Position numbers and translations under genes: made by a program
Notes under the pieces: model-generated
Told to the model about the DNA's origin: nothing
Seen by the model: the letters and a program-made list of their open reading frames with translations, nothing else
Database searches by the model: none
Assembly (NCBI GenBank): GCA_030015575.1
Contig: CM057347.1
Location: forward strand, 510,883,176-510,947,175
DNA length: 64,000 nucleotides
Reading direction: 5' to 3'
Source: Agapanthus africanus
Lineage: Eukaryota > Streptophyta > Magnoliopsida > Asparagales > Amaryllidaceae
Shown: in pieces, positions 47,204-58,172 of the stretch
Numbering within the stretch: position 1 is the first letter of the stretch
Layout: each line of letters starts with the position of its first letter

Positions 47204-48460
47204 TTACGGCTGCGGAATTTCTGTTTCAGGGTCCGCCCTCGTTTTCTCGGCGCAAGGAGCCTCTTTATTATCTGCCAATGAGTGAGAGATCACATGACAA
47301 GTTGCCCCCGGCGTGTTTGTCTTCTTTGGAGTATGCGGCTGTGGTGGGTTCACCTTCCAGCTTTCAGACAACGCGAACTTGCCTTGTAGGTATTGATCCT
47401 CGATCCATCCCTTAAAGACGAAACAATCCTCAATCGGGTGACTTACCGTTTGGTGGTAAGGGCAATAATTGGGATTATTAAGATCGCCTGGCTGCGACAG
47501 ACGCTTTGGACTCGGCAGATTGATGAGTCTGTTACGCACTGCCAGCTCAAACAGTCTTCTCGTTTTATTCTGAGGAAACGAGTAAGAACGTCCTAGCCTC
47601 TCTTCGAGGGATGGGCGTGGACGCGCGTTGTTTTGGCGAACGACCGGCTTTGAGTTGCTCGACTGTTGTTGAGCATTGGCGACGACGATCGCTTTCCCTT
47701 TTCCTTTCTCATCTCGGGAATCTGATTTTGGAGGAGACGGTCTATGGCCCATCTGGTCCATTTGGGCTAATTTGTCAATCAAGGCCTGGAAGGTGGTCGG
47801 CCTGAAGAACATCATGAATTGTGAGATGGTCGCCTGCGGATCAAGAGTGCCCACAAACATGCCTACCGCAGGTGCCTCTTCTATGCGTTGTTCGCATTTC
47901 GACCATAGGTTCCGCCATCGTGTTGCGTATTGAACCCACGTTTCGCTTGGCCTTATCCTGACATTTATTAGTGCTGTTATCGGGGTGCGTTCACTAGCAC
48001 TCGCGAATCTTTGTGTAAACAGCAGTTCTATCTCTGCAAATGTTTTGACAGAGTCATTAGGCAGCTCCGAATACCATTCAAAGGCTGTTTCTGCTAAGCT
48101 GCCGACGAATTGATGTAGCAACAATTTGTCATCGCCTCCAGTATTGCCGCATAAGGCCCTGAATTGAGCGACATGCTGATGCGGATTCCCTGTCCCTTTA
48201 TATACGTGGAACTTAGGGATCGTATATCCCGGCGGGTAACTGATTTGGTCATACCAGCCCGGATAGGGTCGTCCAGTTCTAACAATTTGCGCAGCCGCTT
48301 CATACACTTGATGAGCCCGTATTTGATGAGCTATATAGTCATCTAGCGCAGCCTTGGAAATGGTTTCATCTTTGGCTGCTGAAAGAGTCGGAGGCGGATT
48401 AGATGTCTCTCCTCTATCGTCTTCAGTAATGATCGGAGGGTCTTCAACTGGAGGGTCCGG
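47204..48460 (-). CDS. Gag, central segment (retrotransposon gag domain and zinc knuckle)
   Basis: The frame is open from the TAG at 48461-48463 to the TAA at 47204-47206; the first Met is near 48350. The Tat-type retrotransposon gag domain covers about 48215-47840 (TIPKFHVYKGTGNP, AFEWYSELP, TFAEIELLFTQRF, ETWVQYATRWRNLW). A zinc-knuckle-like YCPYHQ-x-VSH-x-IEDC follows (about 47420-47470). This is the particle-forming protein. It lies in frame between two other gag segments. Confidence 0.85.
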   Translation of the reverse strand, partial: PDPPVEDPPIITEDDRGETSNPPPTLSAAKDETISKAALDDYIAHQIRAHQVYEAAAQIVRTGRPYPGWYDQISYPPGYTIPKFHVYKGTGNPHQHVAQFRALCGNTGGDDKLLLHQFVGSLAETAFEWYSELPNDSVKTFAEIELLFTQRFASASERTPITALINVRIRPSETWVQYATRWRNLWSKCEQRIEEAPAVGMFVGTLDPQATISQFMMFFRPTTFQALIDKLAQMDQMGHRPSPPKSDSRDEKGKGKAIVVANAQQQSSNSKPVVRQNNARPRPSLEERLGRSYSFPQNKTRRLFELAVRNRLINLPSPKRLSQPGDLNNPNYCPYHQTVSHPIEDCFVFKGWIEDQYLQGKFALSESWKVNPPQPHTPKKTNTPGATCHVISHSLADNKEAPCAEKTRADPETEIPQP

Positions 48461-49840
48461 CTATAGCATCATCCCTACCATATCTTGGAAGAGGAGCGCC
48501 ATTTGCTTTATGTTAGCCGCTTGCTCTGCGGCTTCTCTGTCCTTCTTTTCGAGGACTCTGCGTAAGAAGTCAGTGTCAGTTTCTTGTTCATGACGCTGCT
48601 CTGATGATGCTTCTGAGCTTTCTTTTGGCCCGGTAAGTGCGGCCATTGCAGTCATCATCTCCTGAAGCTTTTGTTGCTGCTCCTGAGCTTTGGTCATGGA
48701 TCGGGTGAGTGGTCGGTGACCCGTCGAAGCGCGGCTATCCTCCTTTTCGGAAGCCATATAAACGGTGTGCACCACTATGCCCCCAGACTTGTGGCGTTCG
48801 TGCTCAGCGCTTTTACGGTTCGCCATGTTCACATGGGCTTTTTGCGGCCTCCTTTCCTTTTGAGTGATTGTCGTTGAGGGAGCCGTTGTAGTGGGCACCC
48901 AGCCAGCTGTCACTTTTTGTGACTTTGAGTAGTCCTTCTCCTGCTGAACCTTCATCCTTTTCGGTCGGCGGAGATAGTCTTGATCGATCACTGACTCTTG
49001 GACATGTCGCCAAACTTTGTAAATTTCAGAGGATAGCCGTTGAGGAGGTTGCTCCGGCTTCTTCTCTGCAGCATTCTTCACAGGTGAAGGAGATCTCTTC
49101 AGCACTGCAGTAGGAGAGTTTCTGCGCACCCTGTTCAGCAGCTCAAAGCTGTTTCCGGTTGGAACAGCAACATCGATCCCCACCGTTGGAGCTGGTGGAG
49201 TAAATCCAGAGGGAGAGTTGCCCCCAGCCTTCCTTACTCGGCGCCAGTGACGACGACAAGCATGTCGAGCGGACGGCGTTGGTTCAGCAATGGGGATGGC
49301 TTTGTCTTGCCCCTTGTCCAGATGAAGCACTGCTGGTGCCAGTCTCTTAAAGACTGACGTCTTTTGAGTAGCGGTATCCAATCTGTCAAAGACAGACCTT
49401 CGAGCAGGAACGGGAGCCGGAATAGTCAGTCTTGTGAAGACCGACCCATTGGCAGGAGAAGCCGCCTTGACGACTTCAGGAGCAGGGATGGCTATCCTCT
49501 TCGGAACAACCTTTTCTGGTATTGCAGGCTTCTTCATGGGCCCACATGAGTTTTGGCCCAGTTTGCTGAAAGCTGAGGCATTGGGCTTGGGCGACCCGTT
49601 GAGAGGGGCCACGATAGTTGTAAGCTGATCGAAGACCGACTTCTTCGGAGCTTCTTGCGATGGTAATGGGGCATTGAAGCTCGTTGGTGGGATCATGGTC
49701 CCGAAGAATAGCCCAGTGGTGGCCTGAGTCACCTGCTCCACCGGCATTTTGAAAAGGGAGGCCGCTTGGGGCCCATAAGTCACTCCTCCAGCAAGGACGG
49801 AGCGAGAGTTGCAGTTGCAGGTAGTGCAGTTTGAAGCCAT
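48461..49840 (-). CDS. Gag, N-terminal segment with SVFxRL repeats
   Basis: I place the start at the Met 49838-49840 (MASNCTTC), because the frame upstream runs through the primer site and LTR. The segment is 459 codons, ending in TAG (48461-48463). Five short repeats of the type SVFDRL / SVFKRL / SAFSKL lie between about 49640 and 49330, a feature I know from plant gypsy gag proteins. The C-terminus is rich in Glu/Gln and probably coiled-coil (about 48720-48480). The next segment is in the same frame after the stop, so this is one long gag frame with two stops. No catalytic motif is seen. Confidence 0.78.
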   Translation of the reverse strand: MASNCTTCNCNSRSVLAGGVTYGPQAASLFKMPVEQVTQATTGLFFGTMIPPTSFNAPLPSQEAPKKSVFDQLTTIVAPLNGSPKPNASAFSKLGQNSCGPMKKPAIPEKVVPKRIAIPAPEVVKAASPANGSVFTRLTIPAPVPARRSVFDRLDTATQKTSVFKRLAPAVLHLDKGQDKAIPIAEPTPSARHACRRHWRRVRKAGGNSPSGFTPPAPTVGIDVAVPTGNSFELLNRVRRNSPTAVLKRSPSPVKNAAEKKPEQPPQRLSSEIYKVWRHVQESVIDQDYLRRPKRMKVQQEKDYSKSQKVTAGWVPTTTAPSTTITQKERRPQKAHVNMANRKSAEHERHKSGGIVVHTVYMASEKEDSRASTGHRPLTRSMTKAQEQQQKLQEMMTAMAALTGPKESSEASSEQRHEQETDTDFLRRVLEKKDREAAEQAANIKQMALLFQDMVGMML

Positions 49841-49966
49841 TGATCTTCTGTTTTCTGCACGGAGCAAGACACCAAATCTTAGTACCTCGAATCCACAGGC
49901 AACCACAGCAAACCGCGATTCGTTCGCGAACACGACACACGAAGTGTGGAGTGGAAAGAGGAAGAG
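49841..49966 (-). other. 5' leader of the gag-only element
   Basis: A short untranslated stretch between primer site and the chosen gag start. Nothing else is seen. Confidence 0.55.
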
Positions 49967-49984
49967 GTCCCACCGGGCGTGCCA
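49967..49984 (-). other. Primer binding site of the gag-only element
   Basis: The minus strand reads TGGCACGCCCGGTGGGAC five bases inside the 5' LTR. The TGG start fits the CCA end of a tRNA; the exact tRNA was not determined. It differs from the primer site of the Tat-like fragment at 15911. Confidence 0.75.
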
Positions 49985-49989
49985 GAATC

Positions 49990-52900
49990 TGTTCCCCTCC
50001 GAACGGCGGCGCACAGGACCGCGATGTCCTGGCGCTGAGATTCGGGGCAGATGCTATTTGGTTTTATCCGTCTACCTCTCCGAAGATGCCAAGTTGATTT
50101 ATGGCACCGTGTATCGGAGGTTTAGACGGATGCGGCCGATGTAGCAGACTTTGTCAGATTCCCCCTCGCTTGAGGGGTTTTTGATTGTGGGGACGCTCTT
50201 CCCTGCATGCGCAAGCCCTTGCAGTTAATTACGCTACCGCATCGCGGTAACAACTTTCTCCTTCTCCAGAATTTCACTTCGTGTCGTGGGTGTTTGTTTT
50301 GTTTGTGGTTGCCCGTGGATTGTATACGGAGACTGAGTAATACCGTCGCCCGTAGGACGTGGATTAGTCCAAATCCGTATTTACTTAGATTTGGGTTTGG
50401 TGTTTTTAGTTTAAGGATACATTAGTCGCGTTGCGACTAAGATCAACTTAAACATTCGTCAAGGATACGTTAGTCCTGTTTTGGACTAAGATCAACCTGA
50501 CGTGGTGATTCATTTAATTTATGGCCATCGGGACTCATCACCTCTCTAACATCATTGAAGGATTACAACGATGGGTGTCAGAGAAGCTCAGAGATGTACC
50601 CTTGAACCAAAGCTGATTGAGGGTTTTATAATCCATTTAAGTGTTTAAGGATACGTTAGCCGTGTTTGGGGCTAAGATCAACTTAAACGGGATCGTTTAG
50701 ATCCGGCAAAAGAGCAATTGGCTCTATTGTTCCAGTTTAGGGACGTAGTGGTCCATTATTAGTTTAGGGATGTCTCGGTCCGATACCAGTTTAAGGACGT
50801 AGTGGTCCATTATTAGTTTAGGAACGTTTCGGTCCGATGCCAGTTTAGGGACGTAGTGGTCCATTATTAGTTTAGGGACATTTCGGTCCGATGCCAGTTT
50901 AGGGACGTAGTGGTCCATCATTAGTTTAAGGACGTCTCGGTCCAATATTAGTTTAAGGACGTCTCGGTCCGATATTAGTTTAAGGACGTCTCGGTCCACG
51001 AGTTTAAGGACCCCGCAGTCCATAGCGATGTGTGGTCGTTGGGACCCGTCACCTCTTTGACGTCGTTGAGGAATTACAACGATGGATGTCAAAGGAGTTC
51101 GGAGATGTACCCTCGAACCGGATGTAGATTGATTTAGGAGAGCCATTTTGCTCAGTCAATTTAATTTAAGGACTTATGGCCACGATTGGGCTAAGTCTAG
51201 TTGAAAATGTCCAACATTTTATTTGCTTTTGCATTGCATTTCTTTTTATTTTTATTTGGGCTTTGCCCAGAAAGGATGCAAAGCATCAATTTGTTTTGGG
51301 CTCTGCCCCTTTTTATTGTATTGCAATTTAATTTGGCCTACTAGGCCCCTCTGATTTGGGCCTGGCCCTTCAGTAAAATGCATTGCATTTGTCAGGCGCT
51401 TTGCGCCAATCACTGAGCGCAAGCGCTTGTGGTGAGGACACGTGTCATGCTCTGGTGAGCGCAAGCGCAACAGCGCAGTGCGCTGTGCTGTTGCGCTGCT
51501 GACACGTGGCGCGCTCTGGTGAGTTGCGCCCGTTCCAGAGAGCGAAGCTCTATTTCAAGGCGCGTAGCGCAAGTTGTTCTGCAGCTGACACGTGGCGCGC
51601 TCTGGTGAGTTGCGCCAGTTCCAGAGAGCAAAGCTCTATTTCAAGGCGCGTAGCGCAAGTTGTTCTGCAGCTGACACGTGGCGCGCTCTGGTGAGTTGCG
51701 CCAGTTCCAGAGAGCAAAGCTCTATTTCAAGGCGCGTAGCGCAAGTTGTTCTGCAGCTGACACGTGGCGCGCTCTGGTGAGTTGCGCCAGTTCCAGAGAG
51801 CAAAGCTCTATTTCAAGGCGCGTAGCGCAAGTTGTTCTGCAGCTAACACGTGGCATTCTCTCAGGAGCGCAACAGCGCAGTTTGGAAGTGCAAAGCACTA
51901 AGAATCTTTTTAGATTCCAGACAGAAGTGCAAAGCACTATTTGTTTTCTTTGATCTAATTAGGATCAAAGAAAAATGAGTTTTTCTCTTTATTTCAAGAA
52001 CCAGAGGTTCATAAAAGTGCAAAGCACTATTTTTTTATTTTATTTTTTTTTATTTTAAAGAACCAGTGGTTCATACGAGTGCAAAGCACTATTTTTATTT
52101 AGTTTTATTTTCTTCTTTGTTTTAAAGAACCAGTGGTTCATACGAGTGCAAAGCACTATTTTTATTTATTTTTATTTTCTTTTTTGTTTTAAAGAACCAG
52201 CGGTTCATACGAGTGCAAAGCACTATTTTTATTTATTTTTATTTTCTTTTTTGTTTTAAAGAACCAGTGGTTCATACGAGTGCAAAGCACTATTTATTAT
52301 GTGAAGATCATTGATCAATGATTTATCAAAAGAGATTTCTTTTCTCTCGTGAAAGTTTTTACCTTCTTCTTGAAATTTTTCTCAGAGTTCTCTCTGTTTG
52401 AAGCTCTTGATTTTATTTTTTTTCAAGAAATGTTGATGCCTTCTCTTCTCTTCTTGGCTCCTATTTATAGGAGAAGGAAAAGAATCAATTTGTTTAGCAA
52501 ATCTCTCATTGAAAGATTTGATTTGATCGTTGAGAGATTTGATTTATATTTATCATTAATCTGGGCCTTTAGATCATTCAGTGAATTTTATTCACCGTGG
52601 ATTTTAAATCCAAAAGATATTCTATTTGTTATTCTGGTGAGATTTTCAGGGAAATCTTTCCTTGTCCAAGATTTTTCCATAAATTGATGATTTTTAATCA
52701 TCTTTGGATCTTTAATCCAACGGTTCCCATAATCCTTTTCCATTTGGAAAGATTTAGAAGCTTTTAGAATTTTAATTCTATTTCGAAAGATTTTTAGAGA
52801 AATTTAGAATTTTAATTCTACTAATCTGTAAGGCTTTCAAAGCCTGTCACGTGCTGGCACGTGACCCTTGGTCACGTGTGAGCACGTAACCCCGAAATTG

Positions 52901-53421
52901 ATTCCTTTAACAGTCGCTTGTTCATATTGTTGTTTTAACCATCACGTGTCAACACGTGACCATTGGTCACGTGTGAGCACGTGATATTTCATTGAGATAA
53001 CTTCTGATTTTTAATCAGGGAACAGATTTTAGAATTTAATTCTATTCATTATTTTAGAGGCCTTAAGAGCCCATCACGTGTCTGCACGTGGCCCATGGTC
53101 ACGTGTGAGCACGTGATGCCCCATTGGGGTCTTTTCTAAGTTTTTATTATATCTTCTAACTCCTCCAGCGGATTCTTAAAAGCCCATCACGTGTGAACAC
53201 ATAATGCCTCATAACTTTTGATCCCGGATGAATTATGAAGCCCATAATATATCAAATCGAAGGGTTTTTCGAGACGCTTTCAATAAAATCAGAATTTATC
53301 CGTTTCTCCTTCGGGAGTTTGTCAAAAAACAGCCCGGAAGATACTGGTTCGTATTTCCTTAAGCGTATCGCTGCCATTTGATACCTTGGACTCTTTTGCG
53401 CAGAAATTTTTGGCGGGAACA
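49990..53421 (-). repeat. 5' LTR of the gag-only element
   Basis: Same length and repeat content as 37144-40575, about 17 substitutions by eye and no net length change. It carries the same 30-bp, 86-bp, 66-bp, palindrome and CACGTG arrays. As the 5' LTR it would hold the promoter; no convincing TATA box was located on the minus strand. Confidence 0.93.
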
Positions 53422-53426
53422 CCTCC

Positions 53427-54065
53427 ATGTGGCTCGGGACTGTACCCAACTAAAACCTGTTTGCACGACTCCTTTGAGCCGTGGTAGGGTAGTAATCAAA
53501 GCACAGTGGGAACTCACATGAGACAAATGACGATTCTCAGGTCGATGAACTAACCTGTACATATGTCACCATGGAACTGCTATCTGACGCTAGGTATATC
53601 ACCAACTAGCATGTTCCCGGCGAGTCCTTTCCGGTGTACTCATAACCCAATGAGCACCTGTATACATCTTAGGTGAACCAACTGACACCAATGGCTTATG
53701 AAACCGGCCATCGCCCCTCGTTGGGGTCTCGACTGTATACACTAGTCTACTAACGGAGTATCGTTGCCCCGTCTCGAAACTCCCATGACTAGGGACACTT
53801 TTAAGAATGTGCTTATAGACTACCCAACTCTCACGTATATGATCGCCATCATACTGCTAGTAGTCAAGCAAGAATCTTAAGGGCTCTATCAACGTGTAAT
53901 AGTGATCTGTAATATCACTTAAAGCATGTACACGGTGATAAAGACAAACCAGATAGCATACTATCATCTTGAGAAAGACTGTCCTTCCGGCATAGGTCCT
54001 CCCTCAATCATTGCAATCACGTGCCTGCGATCAAATAATTGAGTTTGAGGGCACTATATCCAACA
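53427..54065 (-). repeat. 5' LTR of Copia-2, second part
   Basis: It continues the LTR from 37143 after the insertion (matches about 29340-29986) and ends in TATCCAACA next to the ACAAT duplication. Confidence 0.9.
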
Positions 54066-54070
54066 ACAAT

Positions 54071-55061
54071 ATCATGAGTAGCTGAGCCACAGACTAAATA
54101 AAGGCGGTTTGCATGCCGGCAGTCTTTCAACAGATGCCCATCTCTCTTGCAATAGTTAAAAAAGGCTGGGCTGGGCCTGTTGTTTGGTACTCCTGGTCTC
54201 CTTGGCACAAAAGATGGCCTTGATGAGGCTCCTCCCGCCATCTGATTGGCAGGGTGCTTAACTCTAGCAGATTGAGATCTGCCTCTCATCTTTACCACTG
54301 CCTCATAACGGTGGGCAGCTTTCACAGCCAATTCATGAGTCGGAAAATCTGCTGTGGCCAGTGCAGCCTGGATCTCCGAATCCAAACCTTATTGAAATCG
54401 ACGGGCTCTGATCTCATCCGTCGGTATCAGATGTGCCGCAAATCTGTTAAAGTATTGTGTTAGCTGTGTAGTATGTGATACATTGAAAAATCGAATTATT
54501 AAGACATATCTTACCGACTGAGCATGATGAACTCAGCGTCATATTCATATACTGACTTGGTCCACATTGAACCTTGTTGCAGATGGATAAACTGTTGTTC
54601 CATGTCGAACCTGGCAGTCTCACGGAAGTACTTTACGTCGAACATGTCGGGGAAAGTCTTCCATTCGATGGGTTGATCAAGACGGTTTTCTTCCGCCTTC
54701 CACCATACCTGTGCATTGTCCGTGAGCTGTAATTTTGCAACACAAACCCAAGCTATTTCTGGTACATGTGCCGCTGCCAAATCATCTTCGATGCTTTGAG
54801 CCCATTCCTCAGCTTCCAGCGGGCTATCTTTTCCTGAGAACTGTTTGGGGTGCAAAGCTCTGAATTTTTGCTTCACCCAGGTGCTTCTGCCTCTGGTCGA
54901 TTTATCAGGATAGCAGTTTGCTGCTACTGTCCTTCTAGGAGGCTTTGGATTGCCTCAAGAAGAATCGTCTGCTCGTTGGTCGGAGTAGGGACGGCAGGTG
55001 TGAATGGTAGTGGTGGAGGTGTGTTGTTGACATTGGTGCTGGTGTTGTTCGGGGAATGCAT
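54071..55061 (-). pseudogene. Gypsy B gag, N-terminal part
   Basis: The start Met is taken at 55059-55061 (MHSPNNTSTN). A retrotransposon gag domain follows (ALHPKQFSGKDSPLEAEEW about 54790-54850, then a WWKAEENR stretch), and a zinc knuckle remnant YCKRDGHLLKDC (about 54115-54155) near the left end. An in-frame TAG (about 54932), a frame change near 54880 and a stop near 54390 break it. An intron lies at 54444-54514. Coding stops at 54071 and resumes at 27925, beyond Copia-2. Confidence 0.85.
54444..54514 (-). other. Spliceosomal intron in gypsy B gag (71 bp)
   Basis: On the minus strand: GTAAGATATG at the start, a CTAAC branch-like site, TTTAACAG at the end. It splits an Arg codon between IMLS and FAAHL; related gag proteins are continuous there. 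Its length, 71, is not a multiple of three, so the frame is restored only when removed. Confidence 0.75.
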
Positions 55062-55251
55062 AACCTTGAATGAAAAATTTGGGTTAGGACAGATTCAAAA
55101 CATATGAAATGGTAAGATTCAAGGAATATGAATTGTAAAGAATGTTTTAGTTGCTGGTTCTTGTGTTATATTGCTTAGGTTGTTCACGCAGAACAAAACT
55201 GCATGGTAATGTTCCATACAGCTCCGACCTGCATGTGCCACCAACAAAACC
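55062..55251 (-). other. Gypsy B 5' untranslated leader
   Basis: The minus strand next to the LTR reads GGTTTTGTTGGTGGCACA; a TGG-type primer site may be TTGGTGGCACA, but I could not match it to a tRNA. Confidence 0.45.
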
Positions 55252-56697
55252 TGTCACGCCCCGCTTCCCGGTGTACGGCGAATGGGACGCGACGAGGCCG
55301 CTATGTATTTACTCTGAAGCAAATAAGCTAAGCATATCTAAGCAATATAAATAAAATGCACAAGAGACAAAAGATATAATTGAACAACAACTTTATTTAT
55401 TAACATTCTTTTTACAATACATGGAAAAGTAAATATATGGAATAAAGCGATGCCTAAATAATGGCCTAACAGAAATGGAAAAATACAGAATGTAAAGGAA
55501 ATGTACAAGTGTAACTACAGTTCGGGACCTTCAATAAACTGGTCCAAGTCTTCAGTGCTAGGCTCGATCTCTGAAAGGTCCGAATCACCTGACGACATTC
55601 AAAGCAGAAGAAAGAGAATGTCGTCAGCGAACAATCGCTCAGTAAGTTCCAAAGATAAGGGAGAAGTAGAATAGACAGAGAGAGAATATAGCTTTAAAAT
55701 TGTATTATATGGTTAACACTGTTGTTTGTAGCTTGATACAGAAGAATACCAGTGTATAAAAGAGGAGTCTCTATATGCCAGAGAATAAAGGCAAATGGAG
55801 TACAAGGAACTGTTTATGCCTCGGTACAACAGCAAATGAATTCCAGTTAGCTGTCTTAAATCTTGTAGTCTCGTGCCACTTCTAACACCTTCCGTACCAA
55901 TCTACCCCTTAAAACCCCGCGATATCTTGATTGTGTTGTTTGTATTGTATTGCCTTGTAATTTGATTTGTATAGATGGATGACTTGCCGAAACCATGATA
56001 TCAGTAAAATGGATGTAACTGGAGAATCATGTAAATGGAAATCTATCCATGGTTCGGTTAAGTCAATGCAGATTGAATAGATTGAATATATAGAATACAT
56101 AAATTCATGGATTCATGTTAAATTGTAGTATTGTAGATTGTACTTGAATCATATTCAAGTCAGATTATTATAATGTGACTCAGTCTGAGTTAGATAATTA
56201 AAAATAGAAATTGAAGTCCTAAATTAGGTTTTGATGTTATCGGTAACCGCTGCACATGGGCAGCAGGATTTGTGTCTTTTTCAAAGACGATTACCGTGTT
56301 GATAACACAGTTTGTTAAGTTGTCTATCTTAAATAGGCAAGCACCCATATCTCCGGCTTCCTGAGGCTCAAGAGATCGGTCCCGCTTAAACCTATATTTA
56401 GTAGGGTCCTTATTGTAATTTATAAAACTTGAAGGGGTTTTATGTAAAAATAATTTTGTATAATGTTCAAAATACACCTCAAATATTTAATTATCATCTT
56501 TAGAGTTTTCATAGATGTAGATTTTATATTTGTGACATTTCTAGTGAATAAACATATTTTTCATAATACATGGTATTTAATTGTAAAGTATTGAACTTGT
56601 ATGGAATTGCAAGGTATTTTCATGTAAAGGGATTCTTTTGATTTAGAAAAGTTGGAATATTTATATTATAACAAAAATTAGATATTTTGATAATACA

Positions 56698-56765
<68 letters not shown>

Positions 56766-58172
56766 AAATAATTTTAATTTATTATTTTCTAGAAATCTCA
56801 TTTTCTTAAGATATTTGTATTTTTAAAATCTTTCGAGACCGAATGCTCCTTGTGGAGGTCTGCATCTTCCATTACTAAACCCGAGGATGTGTGATAATAC
56901 GCACCATTCCGAACGGGTACCCCAAATGGGTTGTAGCGGCGCTTTGCAAAGATTTGTTTAAAAATACGTAATTTTGTAAAAAACGGTTTTATTAGTAAAA
57001 AGTATTTAATTGTAAATTCGTATTCCCGTATTCTATGTTCCCGAAAGGTATCATGCTATGTTGCATATGAGTACTGTGAAGAGGTAAGTCATTATCTCGT
57101 GATCTATCTAAAGGTATAGCAAGGAATTATGATATTTAATGTCGAAACTAAACTACATGGTATTTTACTAAAAAAGTACGATAAAAATTACCATATGAAA
57201 TATTTTGCTATGAAACTTGTTCATGATATTTTGTTAATGTTTAATAGTCAAGATGTGAGGATGTGGTATGTTTGTATTTAAGAAAAGATGGATTTTTTTT
57301 TAAGGAAAACCGAATCGGAAGTCGGATTAACTCCGCTTCCGTCGGGTTTTAGAAAAAGAACTTTTTAGAGATCAAGATAGAAAGTAAGAATGTGACTTAC
57401 GGGTTTGCGGATTAGAGAAAAGGAAGAGGTAGACGTAGGAGGTGTCGGTGCGTCGTTTCGTCGCTGGGAGCTCTTAGGGTCGTCGTCGGAAATTCACCGG
57501 AGCTTCGCCTTTTGCTAACACCACTTGTACACAAAAATTCTAGAGAGTTTTCTTGAGAGTTTGGACAGAATTTGTTAGTGAGGGGGGGTGTTTTGGTGTG
57601 GTATTTATAGGGAAATTCTAGGGTTAGGGTTTGATAGAAAAATGAATTAAAAGATTGCATTAAAATAGTTTTAATTAGGTTTAAAGGTCTCTGTTAATGT
57701 GCAGGATATTTAAACTTGACAGGGGTTAAGGGGAGGCCAAAAGACACAGAGCTAAAAGAAGAAAATCGAATTTGACTCCGAGTCGGCCGGCGTCGCCGGC
57801 TGAGTCACGCTTGCCGCCGGCTCGATTCCGGCGAGTCGGGCGATTCTCGCCGCCACGTGTCGCTCGTCGTTTGGTCTACCCTCTGTGCTCGTTTGTTTCT
57901 AGTGTGATTTTGGGTTTACGGGTTTAGCACGTGTAGACTTTTAGGCTTCTAAAATGATTAAAGAAATCAATATTAAAAAAATAATGTGGCTGATGGGATT
58001 TGAACTCTGGTGTTATGGTTCAGCAGTGGAAGATATTACCAATGAGCTACAAGCTCTTTCTTGCTATTAAAAAGCAAAACAAATACTTATAATACTCACA
58101 GGAAATGCAAATACCCCAAGTATACATTAACTTTTAAACAAATTTTTGTACACTAAAATTGGAGTTGTTACA
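55252..58172 (-). repeat. 5' LTR of gypsy B (2921 bp)
   Basis: It runs from TGTCACGCCCC to AGTTGTTACA and is homologous to 21286-24120. A TACA/TA microsatellite (about 56695-56760) is expanded here relative to the other LTR. tRNA-like module at 57984-58052. Confidence 0.9.
57984..58052 (-). other. tRNA-like module in the 5' LTR of gypsy B
   Basis: Minus strand: TAGCTCATTGG A-box and GAGTTCAAATCCC B-box-like word, at tRNA-gene spacing. Confidence 0.65.

Larger units (their letters stand above)
37144..53421 (-). mobile_element. Gag-only (TR-GAG-type) Tat-like retrotransposon, 16278 bp
   Basis: It has two LTRs of exactly 3432 bp, flanked by the duplication CCTCC (37139-37143, 53422-53426) inside the Copia-2 LTR. 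The primer site is at the right LTR and the purine tract at the left, so it reads leftwards. The interior encodes only gag (46172-49840). No protease, RT, RNase H or integrase was found in either strand of 40576-46171, which is tandem repeats instead. About 17 differences between LTRs (0.5 percent, mostly transitions) mark it as the youngest layer. It must have been copied by enzymes of another element. Confidence 0.92.
27931..54065 (-). mobile_element. Copia-2: decayed Angela/Tork-like copia element inserted in gypsy B gag
   Basis: It is bounded by an exact ACAAT duplication (27926-27930 and 54066-54070); the gypsy B gag frame resumes across it. LTRs: 27931-29986 and 35750-37143 plus 53427-54065, the latter interrupted by the 16.3 kb gag-only element. 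The polypurine tract and tRNA-Met primer site show a minus-strand element. Its own length without the inner insertion is about 9.85 kb. It is a diverged relative of Copia-3: LTR blocks and leader structures are shared. Coding regions are badly decayed. Confidence 0.9.

Noticed and set aside
49841-50014. Longer N-terminus for the gag of the gag-only element (Met at 50014)
   Set aside because: It would run through the LTR end and the primer binding site; the Met at 49840 is more plausible.
54017-54070. C-terminal extension of the gypsy B gag fragment past 54071
   Set aside because: The frame continues into the Copia-2 LTR by chance; the true gag continues at 27925 on the other side of the insertion.
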